Of a stretch of DNA of 64,000 bases, positions 9,059-19,238 are shown piece by piece. The notes below the pieces were generated by a model. It saw nothing but the letters and a program-made list of their open reading frames with translations. It made no database searches and had not been told where the DNA came from. Source of the DNA: Tangfeifania diversioriginum (GTDB lineage: Bacteria; Bacteroidota; Bacteroidia; Bacteroidales; Prolixibacteraceae); the NCBI GenBank assembly GCA_945873105.1, contig CAMCBW010000002.1, positions 62,001 through 126,000 of the forward strand, read 5' to 3'. The position numbers and the translations under genes are program-made. Position 1 is the first letter of the stretch. Each line of letters starts with the position of its first letter.

Positions 9059-10267
9059 ATGATTCCATCCAAAATTGTAGCTGGAGTGCTGTTAGTCCTG
9101 GTTTTGAATTCCTGCAAAAAGGAGAGTGAAGCAACGATTCCTGATACTGGTCCGGTAGTCGTTCCTGCAGTTAGCGTACTGAACATTAGTCAGCCTATTG
9201 CAACAACCAATACCACCATGTCATTTTACATCAATCTGAGTAAGTCGACCACCAAAGCTGTATCGGTCGATTATACCCTGGTAGACGGCAGTGCTGTTTC
9301 GCCGAAGGATTATGTGGCATCCACCGGTACGATTACCATCCCGGCCGGGCAAGTACAATCCATCCTGGAAGTTCAGATCAAGGGAGATCCAACCAATTTG
9401 CGCAGGAGCAATCCTCAGTTTACACTTCAACTCAGCAAACCCCAATTTTGTACGCTGGAAACTTCTTCGGCTACCGGAACCATCCTGACAGAAGATGGAA
9501 CCTACCTTACCACAGACAATACAGGCTATTCTACTCCAATGACCTATCCAGGTTATACCCTTGTCTGGAATGATGAATTTTCCGGCAACAGCCTGGATCT
9601 GAATTCCTGGAACCAGGAGATTGGGAATGGCACCGGAGGTTGGGGAAACTATGAACTGGAGTACTACACCAATAATCTGAAGAACAATTTTCTATCCAAT
9701 GGAAATTTGATCATTGAGGCGCGGAAAGAGGCAGCTGGCGGATTTAATTATACCTCCGGGAGAATGACCACCCAAAACAAGAAGGTGTTTAAATTTGGAC
9801 GTGTTGATATCCGGGCAAAACTGCCGGTAAGCAAGGGATTGTGGCCTGCCTTGTGGATGCTCGGAACCAACATCACTACTGTTGGCTGGCCTGCATGCGG
9901 AGAGATCGATATCATGGAGCTGATCGGGACCTACCCATCAAGAGTTCATTCCACCATGCATTGGAAGAATTCCTCCGGTGTTCATGCCTCCAAGGGTGGC
10001 AACTACAACTTGCCGAATGGTGATTTTTCGCAACAATTCCATGTGTACAGCATGATATGGTCAAAAGATTTGATTAAATGTTATGTAGATGACATTTTGT
10101 ATGTTACGGTGGCAATCGGAGATGTTGGAACTGCAAATTACCCGTTCAATGCAGACCATTTCTTTATTTTCAATGTGGCCGTAGGGGGTGAATGGCCGGG
10201 CCCACCCGATGCAACCACCCAGTTTCCGCAGCGAATGTTCGTCGATTATGTCAGGGTTTTTCAGTGA
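9059..10267 (+). CDS. GH16 endo-beta-1,3-glucanase-like lipoprotein with Calx-beta domain
   Basis: 402 residues. Lipobox Cys19 (VLNSC|KK) suggests an anchored, probably surface, enzyme. A Calx-beta-like domain (about 45-150, with STTKAVSVDYTLVDGSAVSP) precedes a GH16 domain (about 168-402). The catalytic signature EIDIME has the nucleophile at E282, the helper at D284 and the acid/base at E287. Flanking motifs (GWGNYELEYYT, WPALWMLG, MFVDYVRVFQ) are those of laminarinases and related endo-beta-1,3(4)-glucanases. The family is certain; exact linkage preference is not. A second GH16 lies at 14216. Confidence 0.92.
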   Translation: MIPSKIVAGVLLVLVLNSCKKESEATIPDTGPVVVPAVSVLNISQPIATTNTTMSFYINLSKSTTKAVSVDYTLVDGSAVSPKDYVASTGTITIPAGQVQSILEVQIKGDPTNLRRSNPQFTLQLSKPQFCTLETSSATGTILTEDGTYLTTDNTGYSTPMTYPGYTLVWNDEFSGNSLDLNSWNQEIGNGTGGWGNYELEYYTNNLKNNFLSNGNLIIEARKEAAGGFNYTSGRMTTQNKKVFKFGRVDIRAKLPVSKGLWPALWMLGTNITTVGWPACGEIDIMELIGTYPSRVHSTMHWKNSSGVHASKGGNYNLPNGDFSQQFHVYSMIWSKDLIKCYVDDILYVTVAIGDVGTANYPFNADHFFIFNVAVGGEWPGPPDATTQFPQRMFVDYVRVFQ

Positions 10268-10333
10268 AAATGGCCTGAGGCATCGAAATTTTAAGTATCA
10301 AGCAAAATAACCTTTGATATAAAAGCTCCAGGA

Positions 10334-11803
10334 ATGTTTTTATCGCTCCGACCACCATCCTTCTATCTGCTTGGCCTCGCTTTGATTCTCTCTCTGCTGC
10401 TGGGTTGCAAACCCCGTACCCAATCATTGCCACCCGAGCCCGAACCTGTTCCTCCGGTCAACCCTGGGGGTGCAAGTAAGACTGATATTGTATCATGGAT
10501 GACCAGTCCGGATCAGATGATCTTGTTTAAAAAGCAATCGGCCGCATTGAATTTTAGCAGTTCCTCGAATTATTTTCCAACCATAATGGTAGATACGACG
10601 GAGAATTTTCAAACCATCGATGGATTCGGGTTTGCCCTGACAGGTGGCAGTGCGATGTTGATCAATCAATTAACCTCCCAAGCGAAATTGGAATTGTTGA
10701 ATGAGCTTTTTAGAAGCGACAGCACTTTTATCGGGATCAGTTACCTGCGAATCAGCATTGGCGCTTCTGACCTGGACGACAAGGTGTTCTCTTACGATGA
10801 TATGCCTGCCAATCAGACAGATGTGGATCTGAAAAATTTCAGTATCGAGTACGATGCTCCGAATTTAATACCGGTATTGAAATCCATACTCGCAATAAAC
10901 CCTGGTATTAAAATCATGGGTTCGCCCTGGTCCGCTCCGGCCTGGATGAAAACCAACCAGAGCCCCAAAGGTGGAAGTCTGAAACCTGAATACTATACGG
11001 TGTATGCCAATTATCTGGTCAAATATGTAAAGGCAATGGAAGCCCGGGGAATAAGAATTGATGCGATTACCCCCCAGAACGAACCGTTGAACCCTTACAA
11101 CAATCCCAGCATGACCATGTCTGCCGCTGAACAAGCCGATTTCATCAAGAGTCATCTTGGACCGGCATTTCAGGCAGCTGGCATTGCCACCAAAATCATC
11201 GTCTATGACCATAACTGTGATGTGACTTCCTATCCTTTGACCGTTTTGGCAGATGCAGGTGCCCGCAAATATGTGGATGGTTCGGCATTTCACCTCTATG
11301 CTGGTGACATTGGTGCACTGTCGCAGGTTCACAATGCATATCCTGACAAGCATGTCTATTTTACGGAACAGTGGGTTGGCGGACCGGGCAATTTTGCCGG
11401 AGATCTGAAATGGCATGTCAAGAACCTGATCATCGGGGCCACCCGCAATTGGAGTAGGAATGTCATTGAATGGAACCTGGCCTCTGACCCCAACTATTAT
11501 CCGCATACGGTCGGCGGCTGCTCCACCTGCATGGGTGCGCTTACCATTGGAACTTCCGTAACCCGGAATGTTTCTTATTACATCATTGCCCATGCCTCCA
11601 AATTTGTACCGGCCGGATCCGTCAGAATTGACTCTAACCTTGCCGGTACATTGGCCAATGTGGCATTCAAATCACCTGCCGGGAAGAAGGTGCTGGTGGT
11701 ATTGAACGAGGGAACTACCACCCAGAAATTCAATATTCAATTCAAAGAGATGATTGCTACTGCTGAACTGGCATCAGGTGCAGTCGCAAGCTATATATGG
11801 TAG
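10334..11803 (+). CDS. GH30 beta-1,6-glucanase / glucosylceramidase-family lipoprotein
   Basis: 489 residues. Lipobox Cys25 (LLLGC|KP). A GH30 (beta/alpha)8 catalytic domain carries the acid/base E250 in TPQNEPLNP and the nucleophile E345 in YFTEQWVGG. The typical IDGFGFALTGGSA opening and a C-terminal beta domain (KKVLVVLNEG) are also present. In a locus with GH16 and GH3 enzymes the likely job is cleaving beta-1,6-linked glucose branches of laminarin-like glucans. GH30 also holds other activities, so that is inference. It is a paralogue of the protein at 15054. Confidence 0.9.
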   Translation: MFLSLRPPSFYLLGLALILSLLLGCKPRTQSLPPEPEPVPPVNPGGASKTDIVSWMTSPDQMILFKKQSAALNFSSSSNYFPTIMVDTTENFQTIDGFGFALTGGSAMLINQLTSQAKLELLNELFRSDSTFIGISYLRISIGASDLDDKVFSYDDMPANQTDVDLKNFSIEYDAPNLIPVLKSILAINPGIKIMGSPWSAPAWMKTNQSPKGGSLKPEYYTVYANYLVKYVKAMEARGIRIDAITPQNEPLNPYNNPSMTMSAAEQADFIKSHLGPAFQAAGIATKIIVYDHNCDVTSYPLTVLADAGARKYVDGSAFHLYAGDIGALSQVHNAYPDKHVYFTEQWVGGPGNFAGDLKWHVKNLIIGATRNWSRNVIEWNLASDPNYYPHTVGGCSTCMGALTIGTSVTRNVSYYIIAHASKFVPAGSVRIDSNLAGTLANVAFKSPAGKKVLVVLNEGTTTQKFNIQFKEMIATAELASGAVASYIW

Positions 11804-11928
11804 AGACTTTTTTGGGGATGATACGGATCAGCTGCAATGGAGGCATCCATGAAAATTTGATCTTTTTTTGCCCCTTCCGGTTGCCGGAGAAGATAATTTT
11901 AGGATAAGTAACAGATAAATTAATCAGA

Positions 11929-14184
11929 ATGGATTTCTATAAATCAACAGTTATCTATGGACTCCTTGTTTTGTCCGCACTATTTCTTTCGTGCAGTAAC
12001 AAGGAGAACAAGACGGATACAATTGAGACCAGGGTGAACCAGCTGTTGGACAGGATGACACTGGATGAAAAAATTGGGCAGATGACCCAGATCGATCCTG
12101 GTTTTGCCGGAGGGGAGGAGCAGATGAAAAAGTCGGTCAGGGATGGCCGGTATGGTTCCATGTTAAACCTGTTTGGGGTTGAAAAGGTCAATGAACTGCA
12201 AAAGATCTCCGTCGAGGAGAGCCGTTTGGGAATACCCTTGCTCATCGGCAGGGATGTCATTCATGGCTATCAGACCATCTTCCCGATTCCGCTTGGGATG
12301 GCTGCATCGTGGAATCCTGAGATTGTCAAGAAGGCCTTTCGTATTTCTGCCATCGAATGTTCCTCTCAGGGAATTAAATGGACTTTTGCCCCAATGGTTG
12401 ATATCACCTGGGATCCCAGGTGGGGGAGAATCGCAGAAGGCTGCGGGGAGGATCCTTTTCTGGCATCCAGTTTGTCGAGGGCTATGGTGGAGGGGATTCA
12501 GGGCGAAAGCCTGACTGATCCCAGCGCTGTTGCCGCCTGTGCGAAACACTTTGTGGGATATGGATTTTCTGAAGGGGGTCGCGACTACAGTACAACCTAC
12601 ATCTCTGAACCGGTTCTTCGTAACGTTGTTCTGAAGCCATTTTTGGCTGCCAGGGATGCAGGAGCCTTGACCTTCATGTCGGGGTTCAATGACCTGAATG
12701 GTGTGCCTGCTTCAGGCAATGAATTTACCCTGAAGCAAATTCTTCGCAAAGAGTGGGACTTCAAGGGGATGGTGGTCAGTGACTGGGCATCTGTATCGGA
12801 GATGATCTCACACGGTTATTGCTCCAACGAGAAGGAGGCCGCACTTAAAGCTTTGAAGGCTGGTGTCGATATGGAAATGTCGAGCCTTACCTATGCCGGA
12901 AACATCAAAGCACTGCTTCAGGAGGGGCGCATTGAGCAGTGGGTGATCGACGATGCTGTCAGAAATATTTTGCGTGTAAAGTACAAGCTTGGTCTTTTTG
13001 AAAATCCTTATGTCTCCCCTGAGGCGCAGAAGCAACTGCTGAATCCCGAATTTCTTGACCATGCACAAAAGGTGGCAAGACAAAGTGCAGTTTTGCTCAA
13101 GAATGATCAAAAAACATTGCCATTGTCACAAAAGATTCGTTCGGTCGCAGTTTTTGGTCCTTTGGCTGATTCTCCCCGTGATCAGCTGGGAACCTGGGTA
13201 TTTGACGGCAAAGCAGAAAATTCAGTGACTCCTTTAGCTGCCATCAGGGAGCTCCTCGGACCCGACAAAGTGAATTTTATCAAAGGATTGCAATACAGCA
13301 GGGACAAAAATAGAGGGGAGTTTGTCAAGGCACTGGCACTTGCCAAACAATCTGATGCCATACTCTATTTTGGTGGTGAGGAGTGGATTCTATCGGGTGA
13401 AGGTCAATCCAGGGGGGAAATTAACCTACCCGGTGCCCAGGAAGAGTTGATAGCAGAACTTGCCAGGAGTGGCAAACCTCTGGTAGTGATCATCATGGCG
13501 GGCAGACCTTTGGCAGTTGGAAAGGTTGCAGGGATGGCCGACGCCCTGCTTTATGGCTGGCATGGCGGAACCATGGCCGGACCAGCTTTGGCTGATCTGA
13601 TCTTTGGCAAGGAGTCCCCTTCCGGGAAGTTGCCGGTTACTTTTGTGAAAGGATCTGGACAAATACCTTTCTACTATTACCACAACCAAACTGGCAGACC
13701 TGCCTCGGAAGGCAGCTGGACACCGATGGATAGCATCCCCGTGGTCAATCCTCAAAGTTCACTCGGCTATAAATCGTTCCACCTCGATTATGGATTCACT
13801 CCCTTGTACCCTTTCGGCTATGGTCTCAGTTACACAACATTCAAATATTCCGGATTGAAGCTCTCTTCCATGTCGATGTCGACTACTGGTTCGATTGTTG
13901 TTAGTGCCAACATCACCAATACCGGTGAGATGGATGGAGACGAAATTGTGCAGTTTTACATTCGCGACAGAGTCGGTTCAATTACACGGCCGGTAAAGGA
14001 GCTGAAAGGTTTCCAGCGGGTCTCCATTCCGCAGGGGATGCAAAAGGAGATTCAATTTACACTGAACGCCAAGGATTTGTCATTTTTCAACGGGAAGACC
14101 CAGGTTGTTGAACCCGGAGAGTTTGATGTCTGGATTGGACCCAATTCGGCAGAAGGTTTGCACGGTGAGTTTAACATGCATTAA
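11929..14184 (+). CDS. GH3 beta-glucosidase (BglX-like) lipoprotein
   Basis: 751 residues. Lipobox Cys22 (LFLSC|SN). GH3 N-terminal barrel with nucleophile D285 in VVSDWASVSE, alpha/beta sandwich C-domain with acid/base candidate E491 in SGEGQSRGEINLPG, and a C-terminal fibronectin-III-like domain (DGDEIVQFYIRD). This is the usual layout and length of periplasmic BglX-type beta-glucosidases. It would release glucose from the oligosaccharides made by the neighbouring GH16 and GH30 enzymes. It sits between the two GH16/GH30 pairs. Confidence 0.93.
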   Translation: MDFYKSTVIYGLLVLSALFLSCSNKENKTDTIETRVNQLLDRMTLDEKIGQMTQIDPGFAGGEEQMKKSVRDGRYGSMLNLFGVEKVNELQKISVEESRLGIPLLIGRDVIHGYQTIFPIPLGMAASWNPEIVKKAFRISAIECSSQGIKWTFAPMVDITWDPRWGRIAEGCGEDPFLASSLSRAMVEGIQGESLTDPSAVAACAKHFVGYGFSEGGRDYSTTYISEPVLRNVVLKPFLAARDAGALTFMSGFNDLNGVPASGNEFTLKQILRKEWDFKGMVVSDWASVSEMISHGYCSNEKEAALKALKAGVDMEMSSLTYAGNIKALLQEGRIEQWVIDDAVRNILRVKYKLGLFENPYVSPEAQKQLLNPEFLDHAQKVARQSAVLLKNDQKTLPLSQKIRSVAVFGPLADSPRDQLGTWVFDGKAENSVTPLAAIRELLGPDKVNFIKGLQYSRDKNRGEFVKALALAKQSDAILYFGGEEWILSGEGQSRGEINLPGAQEELIAELARSGKPLVVIIMAGRPLAVGKVAGMADALLYGWHGGTMAGPALADLIFGKESPSGKLPVTFVKGSGQIPFYYYHNQTGRPASEGSWTPMDSIPVVNPQSSLGYKSFHLDYGFTPLYPFGYGLSYTTFKYSGLKLSSMSMSTTGSIVVSANITNTGEMDGDEIVQFYIRDRVGSITRPVKELKGFQRVSIPQGMQKEIQFTLNAKDLSFFNGKTQVVEPGEFDVWIGPNSAEGLHGEFNMH

Positions 14185-14215
14185 GTTCAATCTATAATCT
14201 TTCAATACCAATCGT

Positions 14216-15040
14216 ATGCATCTAATCAATCTTTTTTTTGCGGTTCTTTTTACAGGAAATATCATTCCTTCCGATCATACCAGTAATGCAGCGTTCCAAT
14301 TGGCGCCCAAGTATCAACTCGTTTGGAGCGATGAGTTTGATTATTCCGGTCTTCCTGATTCAACCAAATGGAGCTTTGACCAGAAGGGGAATGGTTATGG
14401 CTGGGGAAACAACGAAGCGCAGTTTTATACCAGGAACCGCTTGCAAAATGCCGGTGTGAAGGATGGCTTTCTTACCATCACAGCCCTCAAGGAAGCGTTT
14501 GAGGGGAAAAAATATACATCGGCACGGTTAGTGACGGCCCACAAGGGAGATTGGTTGTATGGCCGGTTGGAGATTAGGGCAAAATTGCCGGATGGAAGAG
14601 GAATGTGGCCAGCCATCTGGATGTTGCCAACAGAAGGGAAGTATGGTGGCTGGCCTGCTTCAGGAGAGATTGATATCATGGAGAATGTAGGATATGATCC
14701 TTTTGTAATTGTGGCCTCCGCCCATACCAAATCCTACAACCACGTACAGGGTACCCAAAAAAACAACAAAATTACGGTTGCCGATTGTCATACAAATTTT
14801 CATGTCTATGCACTTGAATGGGAGGCTGCTGAATACAGGGTTTTTGTGGATGATCAGCTCTATTTTACTTTTAAGAACGAAGGCACAGGATCCAAGGCAT
14901 GGCCATTTGATCAGAAATTTCATTTGCTGCTTAACTTAGCGGTCGGTGGTAACTGGGGAGGGAAAGAAGGAATAGATGATGCAATTTTTCCACGTTCCAT
15001 GGTGGTGGATTATGTGAGGGTCTACCAACAAAAAGATTGA
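14216..15040 (+). CDS. GH16 endo-beta-1,3-glucanase-like secreted protein (second copy)
   Basis: 274 residues, essentially a lone GH16 domain. The catalytic signature is EIDIME (E151, D153, E156), with WSFDQKGNGYGWGNNEAQFYT, WPAIWMLP and MVVDYVRVYQQ. The N-terminus is hydrophobic without a lipobox cysteine, so a soluble periplasmic location is likely, unlike the copy at 9059. It lacks the Calx-beta domain. It lies 31 bp after the GH3 gene and 13 bp before the second GH30 gene, consistent with one transcript. Confidence 0.92.
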   Translation: MHLINLFFAVLFTGNIIPSDHTSNAAFQLAPKYQLVWSDEFDYSGLPDSTKWSFDQKGNGYGWGNNEAQFYTRNRLQNAGVKDGFLTITALKEAFEGKKYTSARLVTAHKGDWLYGRLEIRAKLPDGRGMWPAIWMLPTEGKYGGWPASGEIDIMENVGYDPFVIVASAHTKSYNHVQGTQKNNKITVADCHTNFHVYALEWEAAEYRVFVDDQLYFTFKNEGTGSKAWPFDQKFHLLLNLAVGGNWGGKEGIDDAIFPRSMVVDYVRVYQQKD

Positions 15041-15053
15041 TAAATTCTAGATT

Positions 15054-16469
15054 ATGAAAAGGATCCAATTATTCGTTGTGTGCTTGTTGATTTTTGGGAT
15101 GGTTCAAGTCAAAGCAAAAAATGTTTTTTTGGGAGGTGATCAAAGAGTGATACAATTCTGGTTGACAGCTCCATCCGAAGGCATCCATTTTCAAAAACAG
15201 ACCATTGATTATCAATTTGGATCGGTAGCAAGTGCTGCAAAGGTCATTGCAGTGGAGGAGGGTGAGAAATTTCAAAACATGGATGGTTTTGGGAACTGTC
15301 TGACAGATGGCAGTGCCCTGTTGCTTGCCAGGATGAGTCAACCTGCAAGAGCTGCTCTATTGAAGGAGTTGTTTGCCTGGGATGAGGGCAACATTGGAAT
15401 CAGTTACCTGCGCATCTCGCTGGGCGCCTCTGATTTAAGTGAAAAATGCTATTCCTACAACGACCTGCCGGCAGGAGATTCCGACTTTGAGCTCAAAAAA
15501 TTCTCCCTGGATCCCAACCGGAAGGAGTTGATTCCAGTCCTGAAAGAGATTCTCCGCATCAATCCGGAGATCAAAATCATGGCCTCACCCTGGTCTGCCC
15601 CTACCTGGATGAAAACCAACAACAATTTCAAGGGAGGAAGCCTGCGTCCGGAGTGTTTTGAGGTCTATGCCAGCTATTTTGTCCGGTACATCCAGGCGAT
15701 GAAGGCCGAGGGAATCGACATTGATGCGATTACCGTCCAAAACGAACCGCTGCATCCGGGAAACACCCCCAGCATGTACATGACGGCAGAAGATCAGGCG
15801 CTGTTTGTGAAAAAGAATCTTGGTCCGGCCTTCGTTGCTGCCGGCATCAAGACCAAGATTATTGTCTACGATCACAATGCGGATAAGATCATCTATCCAT
15901 TGACAATTTTAAGGGACCCGGAGGCTGCAAAATTTGTGGACGGCTCCGCTTTTCACCTCTACGGCGGAAAGATAGAGGACCTTTCAGCGGTGCACAATGA
16001 GTTTCCTGGAAAGCACCTCTATTTTACGGAACAGTGGATCGGATCTCCTGCCAACTTTCCGGGCGACCTGGCATGGCACGTCAAGACCCTGATCATTGGC
16101 GCAACCCGCAACTGGTGCCGTAATGTGCTGGAGTGGAATCTTGCTGCTGATCCCAAAAATGATCCGCATACAGTAGGGGGGTGCGACAGGTGTTTGGGTA
16201 CGATTACCCTGGATGGAGATATGGTAACCAGGAATCCTGCCTACTACATCCTGGCCCATGCCGCCAAGTTTGTAAGACCGGGGGCTGTCAGGATTGCATC
16301 AAATGTGCCTGAAAATTTACCCAATGTTGCTTTCAAAAACAAAGATGGCAGGATCGTTTTGATTGTGCTCAATGAATCGCAGGAGCAAAAAAAGTTTAGC
16401 ATCTCTTTCGGGGGGAAACAATTTCTGGCAGAACTAGGTAAAGGTTCCGTTGCGACATTTGTCTGGTAG
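15054..16469 (+). CDS. GH30 beta-1,6-glucanase-like secreted protein (second copy)
   Basis: 471 residues. The signal peptide MKRIQLFVVCLLIFGMVQVKAK lacks a lipobox. Catalytic acid/base is E231 (VQNEPLHPG) and nucleophile E326 (YFTEQWIGS). It is closely similar along its length to the GH30 at 10334 (shared KIMASPWSAP/KIMGSPWSAP, KTKIIVYDHN, LIIGATRNW), so the pair arose by duplication. Likely periplasmic beta-1,6-glucan side-chain removal. The stop codon lies one base from the end of the convergent pncB gene, with no clear terminator between. Confidence 0.9.
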   Translation: MKRIQLFVVCLLIFGMVQVKAKNVFLGGDQRVIQFWLTAPSEGIHFQKQTIDYQFGSVASAAKVIAVEEGEKFQNMDGFGNCLTDGSALLLARMSQPARAALLKELFAWDEGNIGISYLRISLGASDLSEKCYSYNDLPAGDSDFELKKFSLDPNRKELIPVLKEILRINPEIKIMASPWSAPTWMKTNNNFKGGSLRPECFEVYASYFVRYIQAMKAEGIDIDAITVQNEPLHPGNTPSMYMTAEDQALFVKKNLGPAFVAAGIKTKIIVYDHNADKIIYPLTILRDPEAAKFVDGSAFHLYGGKIEDLSAVHNEFPGKHLYFTEQWIGSPANFPGDLAWHVKTLIIGATRNWCRNVLEWNLAADPKNDPHTVGGCDRCLGTITLDGDMVTRNPAYYILAHAAKFVRPGAVRIASNVPENLPNVAFKNKDGRIVLIVLNESQEQKKFSISFGGKQFLAELGKGSVATFVW

Positions 16470-16470
16470 G

Positions 16471-17898
16471 CTACTCGTAATTCTTTTTGTAATTGGCAAT
16501 CAAATTATTGCGTAGTTCAAGCAATTGTCCGGAGATTCCGACTTTGAAGATATGGGGCATGATAAATCTTTTGTGCTCTTCCGGCAAAAGTGCAGCCCTT
16601 TGCAAAAGGTACTGGTGGCATTCGGCGGGTGAGGGAAGGGGTTGCAATAATTTCCCCTTTTCATAGACTGGTTGCAGCAACTGCTCTCTTTTGAGCTGGC
16701 AGACCAGCGTTTTCTTGTCGGTCTGCACCGGATGGTAGAGCCATTCACATTCACCCGGTGTCTCATGGTCCAACAGGATGCCGTCCCTGTAAATATTCCC
16801 CTCTTCATCGAAGAAACGCCAGACCATCTTCTTCCCGGGAAGGGTATTCTTTTCAATATTTTCGGAGACCTTCATGCTTGGCTTTCCGGCACTTACACAC
16901 AATTTATAGACTCCATCCAGCGATGCGTCAGGTTTGCCGGTTACCAGTTCAGTGCCAACACCAAAACCGTCGATGGGGGCACCCTGGTCTTCCAGACTCT
17001 TGATCACATGTTCATTCAATTGGTTGGAAACAAAAATTTTCACCTCCGTGAAACCCTCTTTGTCCAACATTTTTCTGGCTTTTTTACTCAGGTAGGCAAG
17101 GTCACCGCTGTCGAGACGAATACCGGTGAGATGATTGCCCTGCGATGCCAACTCCCTGGCTACCAGAATGGCATTGGGCACCCCACTACGCAGGGTATCG
17201 TAAGTATCGACCAGCAAGATGGAATTGTTTGGATTGATTTGCGCATAGGTGCGAAACGCGATCAGCTCATTTTCAAAACTCTGCACCCAGCTGTGGGCCA
17301 TCGTTCCCGAGACGGGCAGATCGTACAGGAAGCCTGCCTGAACATTGGAGGTGGTGGCTGCACCTCCAATGATCGCCGCCCTGCTGGCCTGGAGTCCGCC
17401 AAATCCATGCGCCCTCCTGAGTCCGAAGTCAGAGAAACTTTTTCCGTTGGCTGCCAGCTTCACCCGAAAGGCTTTGGTAGCAATCAGGGATTGGAAATTG
17501 AGTATGTTGAGCAACAGAGTCTCTATTAACTGAGCTTCAATAAGATTGGCTTCGATCCGGAGGATTGGTTCATTGGGAAATACCACCTCGCCTTCCCTGG
17601 CTGCGTAGACTTTTCCCCTGAAGCTGAAGTGAGCCAGATAATCGAGAAATTCAGGTTTCAGTCCGAGCGTACGAAGATAGCTGATGGCCTCCTTGTCGTA
17701 GGTGAAAGAGTTCAACTGTTCCAGGAAATCGCCCAGGCCGGCGAAGACCAAAAAACCGCCCTTGAACGGGTTGGTCCTGAAAAAATAGTCAAAAACGGCA
17801 TCCTCTGCTTCCTTGCCTGCATAAAAATATCCCTGGGCCATGGAAAGCTCATAGAAATCTGTGTACAAGCCGCTGGTATGTACCGAATGGGAAACCAT
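16471..17898 (-). CDS. pncB: Nicotinate phosphoribosyltransferase
   Basis: 475 residues, cytoplasmic. It makes nicotinate mononucleotide from nicotinate, PRPP and ATP in NAD salvage. Recognised by LYTDFYELSMAQGYF at the N-terminus, the SGTMAHSWV motif with the phosphorylatable His202, and IRLDSGDLAYLSK with the following FVSNQLNE. Full length. The ATG is one base after the purA stop codon on the same strand, so the two are probably co-transcribed and translationally coupled. Confidence 0.94.
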   Translation of the reverse strand: MVSHSVHTSGLYTDFYELSMAQGYFYAGKEAEDAVFDYFFRTNPFKGGFLVFAGLGDFLEQLNSFTYDKEAISYLRTLGLKPEFLDYLAHFSFRGKVYAAREGEVVFPNEPILRIEANLIEAQLIETLLLNILNFQSLIATKAFRVKLAANGKSFSDFGLRRAHGFGGLQASRAAIIGGAATTSNVQAGFLYDLPVSGTMAHSWVQSFENELIAFRTYAQINPNNSILLVDTYDTLRSGVPNAILVARELASQGNHLTGIRLDSGDLAYLSKKARKMLDKEGFTEVKIFVSNQLNEHVIKSLEDQGAPIDGFGVGTELVTGKPDASLDGVYKLCVSAGKPSMKVSENIEKNTLPGKKMVWRFFDEEGNIYRDGILLDHETPGECEWLYHPVQTDKKTLVCQLKREQLLQPVYEKGKLLQPLPSPAECHQYLLQRAALLPEEHKRFIMPHIFKVGISGQLLELRNNLIANYKKNYE

Positions 17899-17899
17899 C

Positions 17900-19168
17900 T
17901 TATCTTTCTATGGTTTGGGAACGGTTGGGTCCGACCGAAACAATGGTAATTGGCACCTTGAGATAATCTTCGATAAATTTGATGTAGCTGGAAAGTGCGG
18001 CAGGAAATTGTGTCGTTGACTCGACTCCTGTTAAGTCAGTTTTCCAACCTTCCAACACTTCGTAGTTGGGAACGACATCACCATCAATTTCGTTGGGAAA
18101 ATTGATCGTAGAGGTCCCGTCAATATTGTAGGAGGTACATATTTTGATCTCTTCGAACTGGTCCATGACATCTGCCTTCATCATGATCAGGTCTGTGACC
18201 CCATTGATCATGATGGCATAGCGAAGGGCAACCAGGTCGAGCCAGCCGCAACGACGTGGCCTTCCGGTGGTCGAACCAAACTCGTTGCCGATTCTGCGCA
18301 GAGTTTCGCCGGTTTCGTCCAGCAGCTCAGTGGGGAAGGGGCCGCTGCCCACCCTGGTGCAATAGGCCTTGAAAATACCGTAAACCCGTCCAATTTTGTT
18401 GGGGGCAATGCCCAGACCGGTACATGCACCGGCTGCAATGGTATTGGAGGAGGTTACAAAAGGGTAGGAGCCAAAATCGATGTCAAGCATGGTTCCCTGT
18501 GCACCTTCGGCAATGATGCTTTTGCCGGCCAGCAGCTGGTCGTTGATAAAGTGTTCGCTGTCGATCAGCTGAAATTGCTGAATCACTTCGATCCCTTCAA
18601 ACCACTCCTTCTCATAGTCGCTCAATGCCTGCTGGTAATCGAAATGGTAGAATTTGGTGAGCAATTCGATGTGGGAATCAACCCTGGTCTGGTACTTCTC
18701 TTTGAAATTGTGGAGGATATCTCCCACACGCAACCCATCCCGGCCAATCTTATCCCGGTAGGTGGGACCGATCCCTTTCAGCGTGGATCCGATTTTGGAA
18801 GCCCCCTTGGCTGCTTCAGAGGCGGCATCCAACAAACGGTGGGTTGGAAGGATCAGGTGTGCTTTTTTGGAGATGTAGAGGGTCTTGGTCAAATCAAAAC
18901 CAATATTTTTCAGCGATTGAATCTCTTTCCTGAAGATGGAAGGATCGATAACTACCCCATTCCCAATGACATTGATCTTGTCTCCGCGAAAGATCCCGGA
19001 GGGAATGGTATGCAATACATGTTTGATGTTGTTGAATTCGAGGGTATGACCGGCATTGGGGCCACCCTGAAACCGGGTGATCACATCGTACCTGGGGGTC
19101 AATACATCCACCACTTTTCCTTTTCCTTCGTCTCCCCATTGAAGACCCAACAATACATCAACTTGCAT
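17900..19168 (-). CDS. purA: Adenylosuccinate synthetase
   Basis: 422 residues. It joins IMP and aspartate with GTP to form adenylosuccinate, the first committed step to AMP. The GTP-binding loop LQWGDEGKGK (residues 9-18) is at the very N-terminus. GPNAGHT, the IMP loop region (GIGPTYRDK), and the C-terminal STTGRPRRCGWLDL are present. Full length for the family. It follows the Fur-family gene after 117 bp that contain a strong hairpin, so it probably has its own promoter. Confidence 0.97.
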   Translation of the reverse strand: MQVDVLLGLQWGDEGKGKVVDVLTPRYDVITRFQGGPNAGHTLEFNNIKHVLHTIPSGIFRGDKINVIGNGVVIDPSIFRKEIQSLKNIGFDLTKTLYISKKAHLILPTHRLLDAASEAAKGASKIGSTLKGIGPTYRDKIGRDGLRVGDILHNFKEKYQTRVDSHIELLTKFYHFDYQQALSDYEKEWFEGIEVIQQFQLIDSEHFINDQLLAGKSIIAEGAQGTMLDIDFGSYPFVTSSNTIAAGACTGLGIAPNKIGRVYGIFKAYCTRVGSGPFPTELLDETGETLRRIGNEFGSTTGRPRRCGWLDLVALRYAIMINGVTDLIMMKADVMDQFEEIKICTSYNIDGTSTINFPNEIDGDVVPNYEVLEGWKTDLTGVESTTQFPAALSSYIKFIEDYLKVPITIVSVGPNRSQTIER

Positions 19169-19238
19169 CTGATTTATTTTATATTTTGTAAAATGTCAAA
19201 ACCCCACAAAATTAATCGATTTTTTAGAGCAGGGCACA

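Noticed and set aside
10865-11593. 242-codon minus-strand frame opposite the first GH30 gene
   Set aside because: Shadow of the real coding strand; no family likeness and a similar shadow occurs opposite the second GH30.
16672-17529. 285-codon plus-strand frame opposite pncB, and 257 codons opposite purA (18551-19324)
   Set aside because: Both are antisense to clear housekeeping genes with intact motifs and show no recognisable domain.
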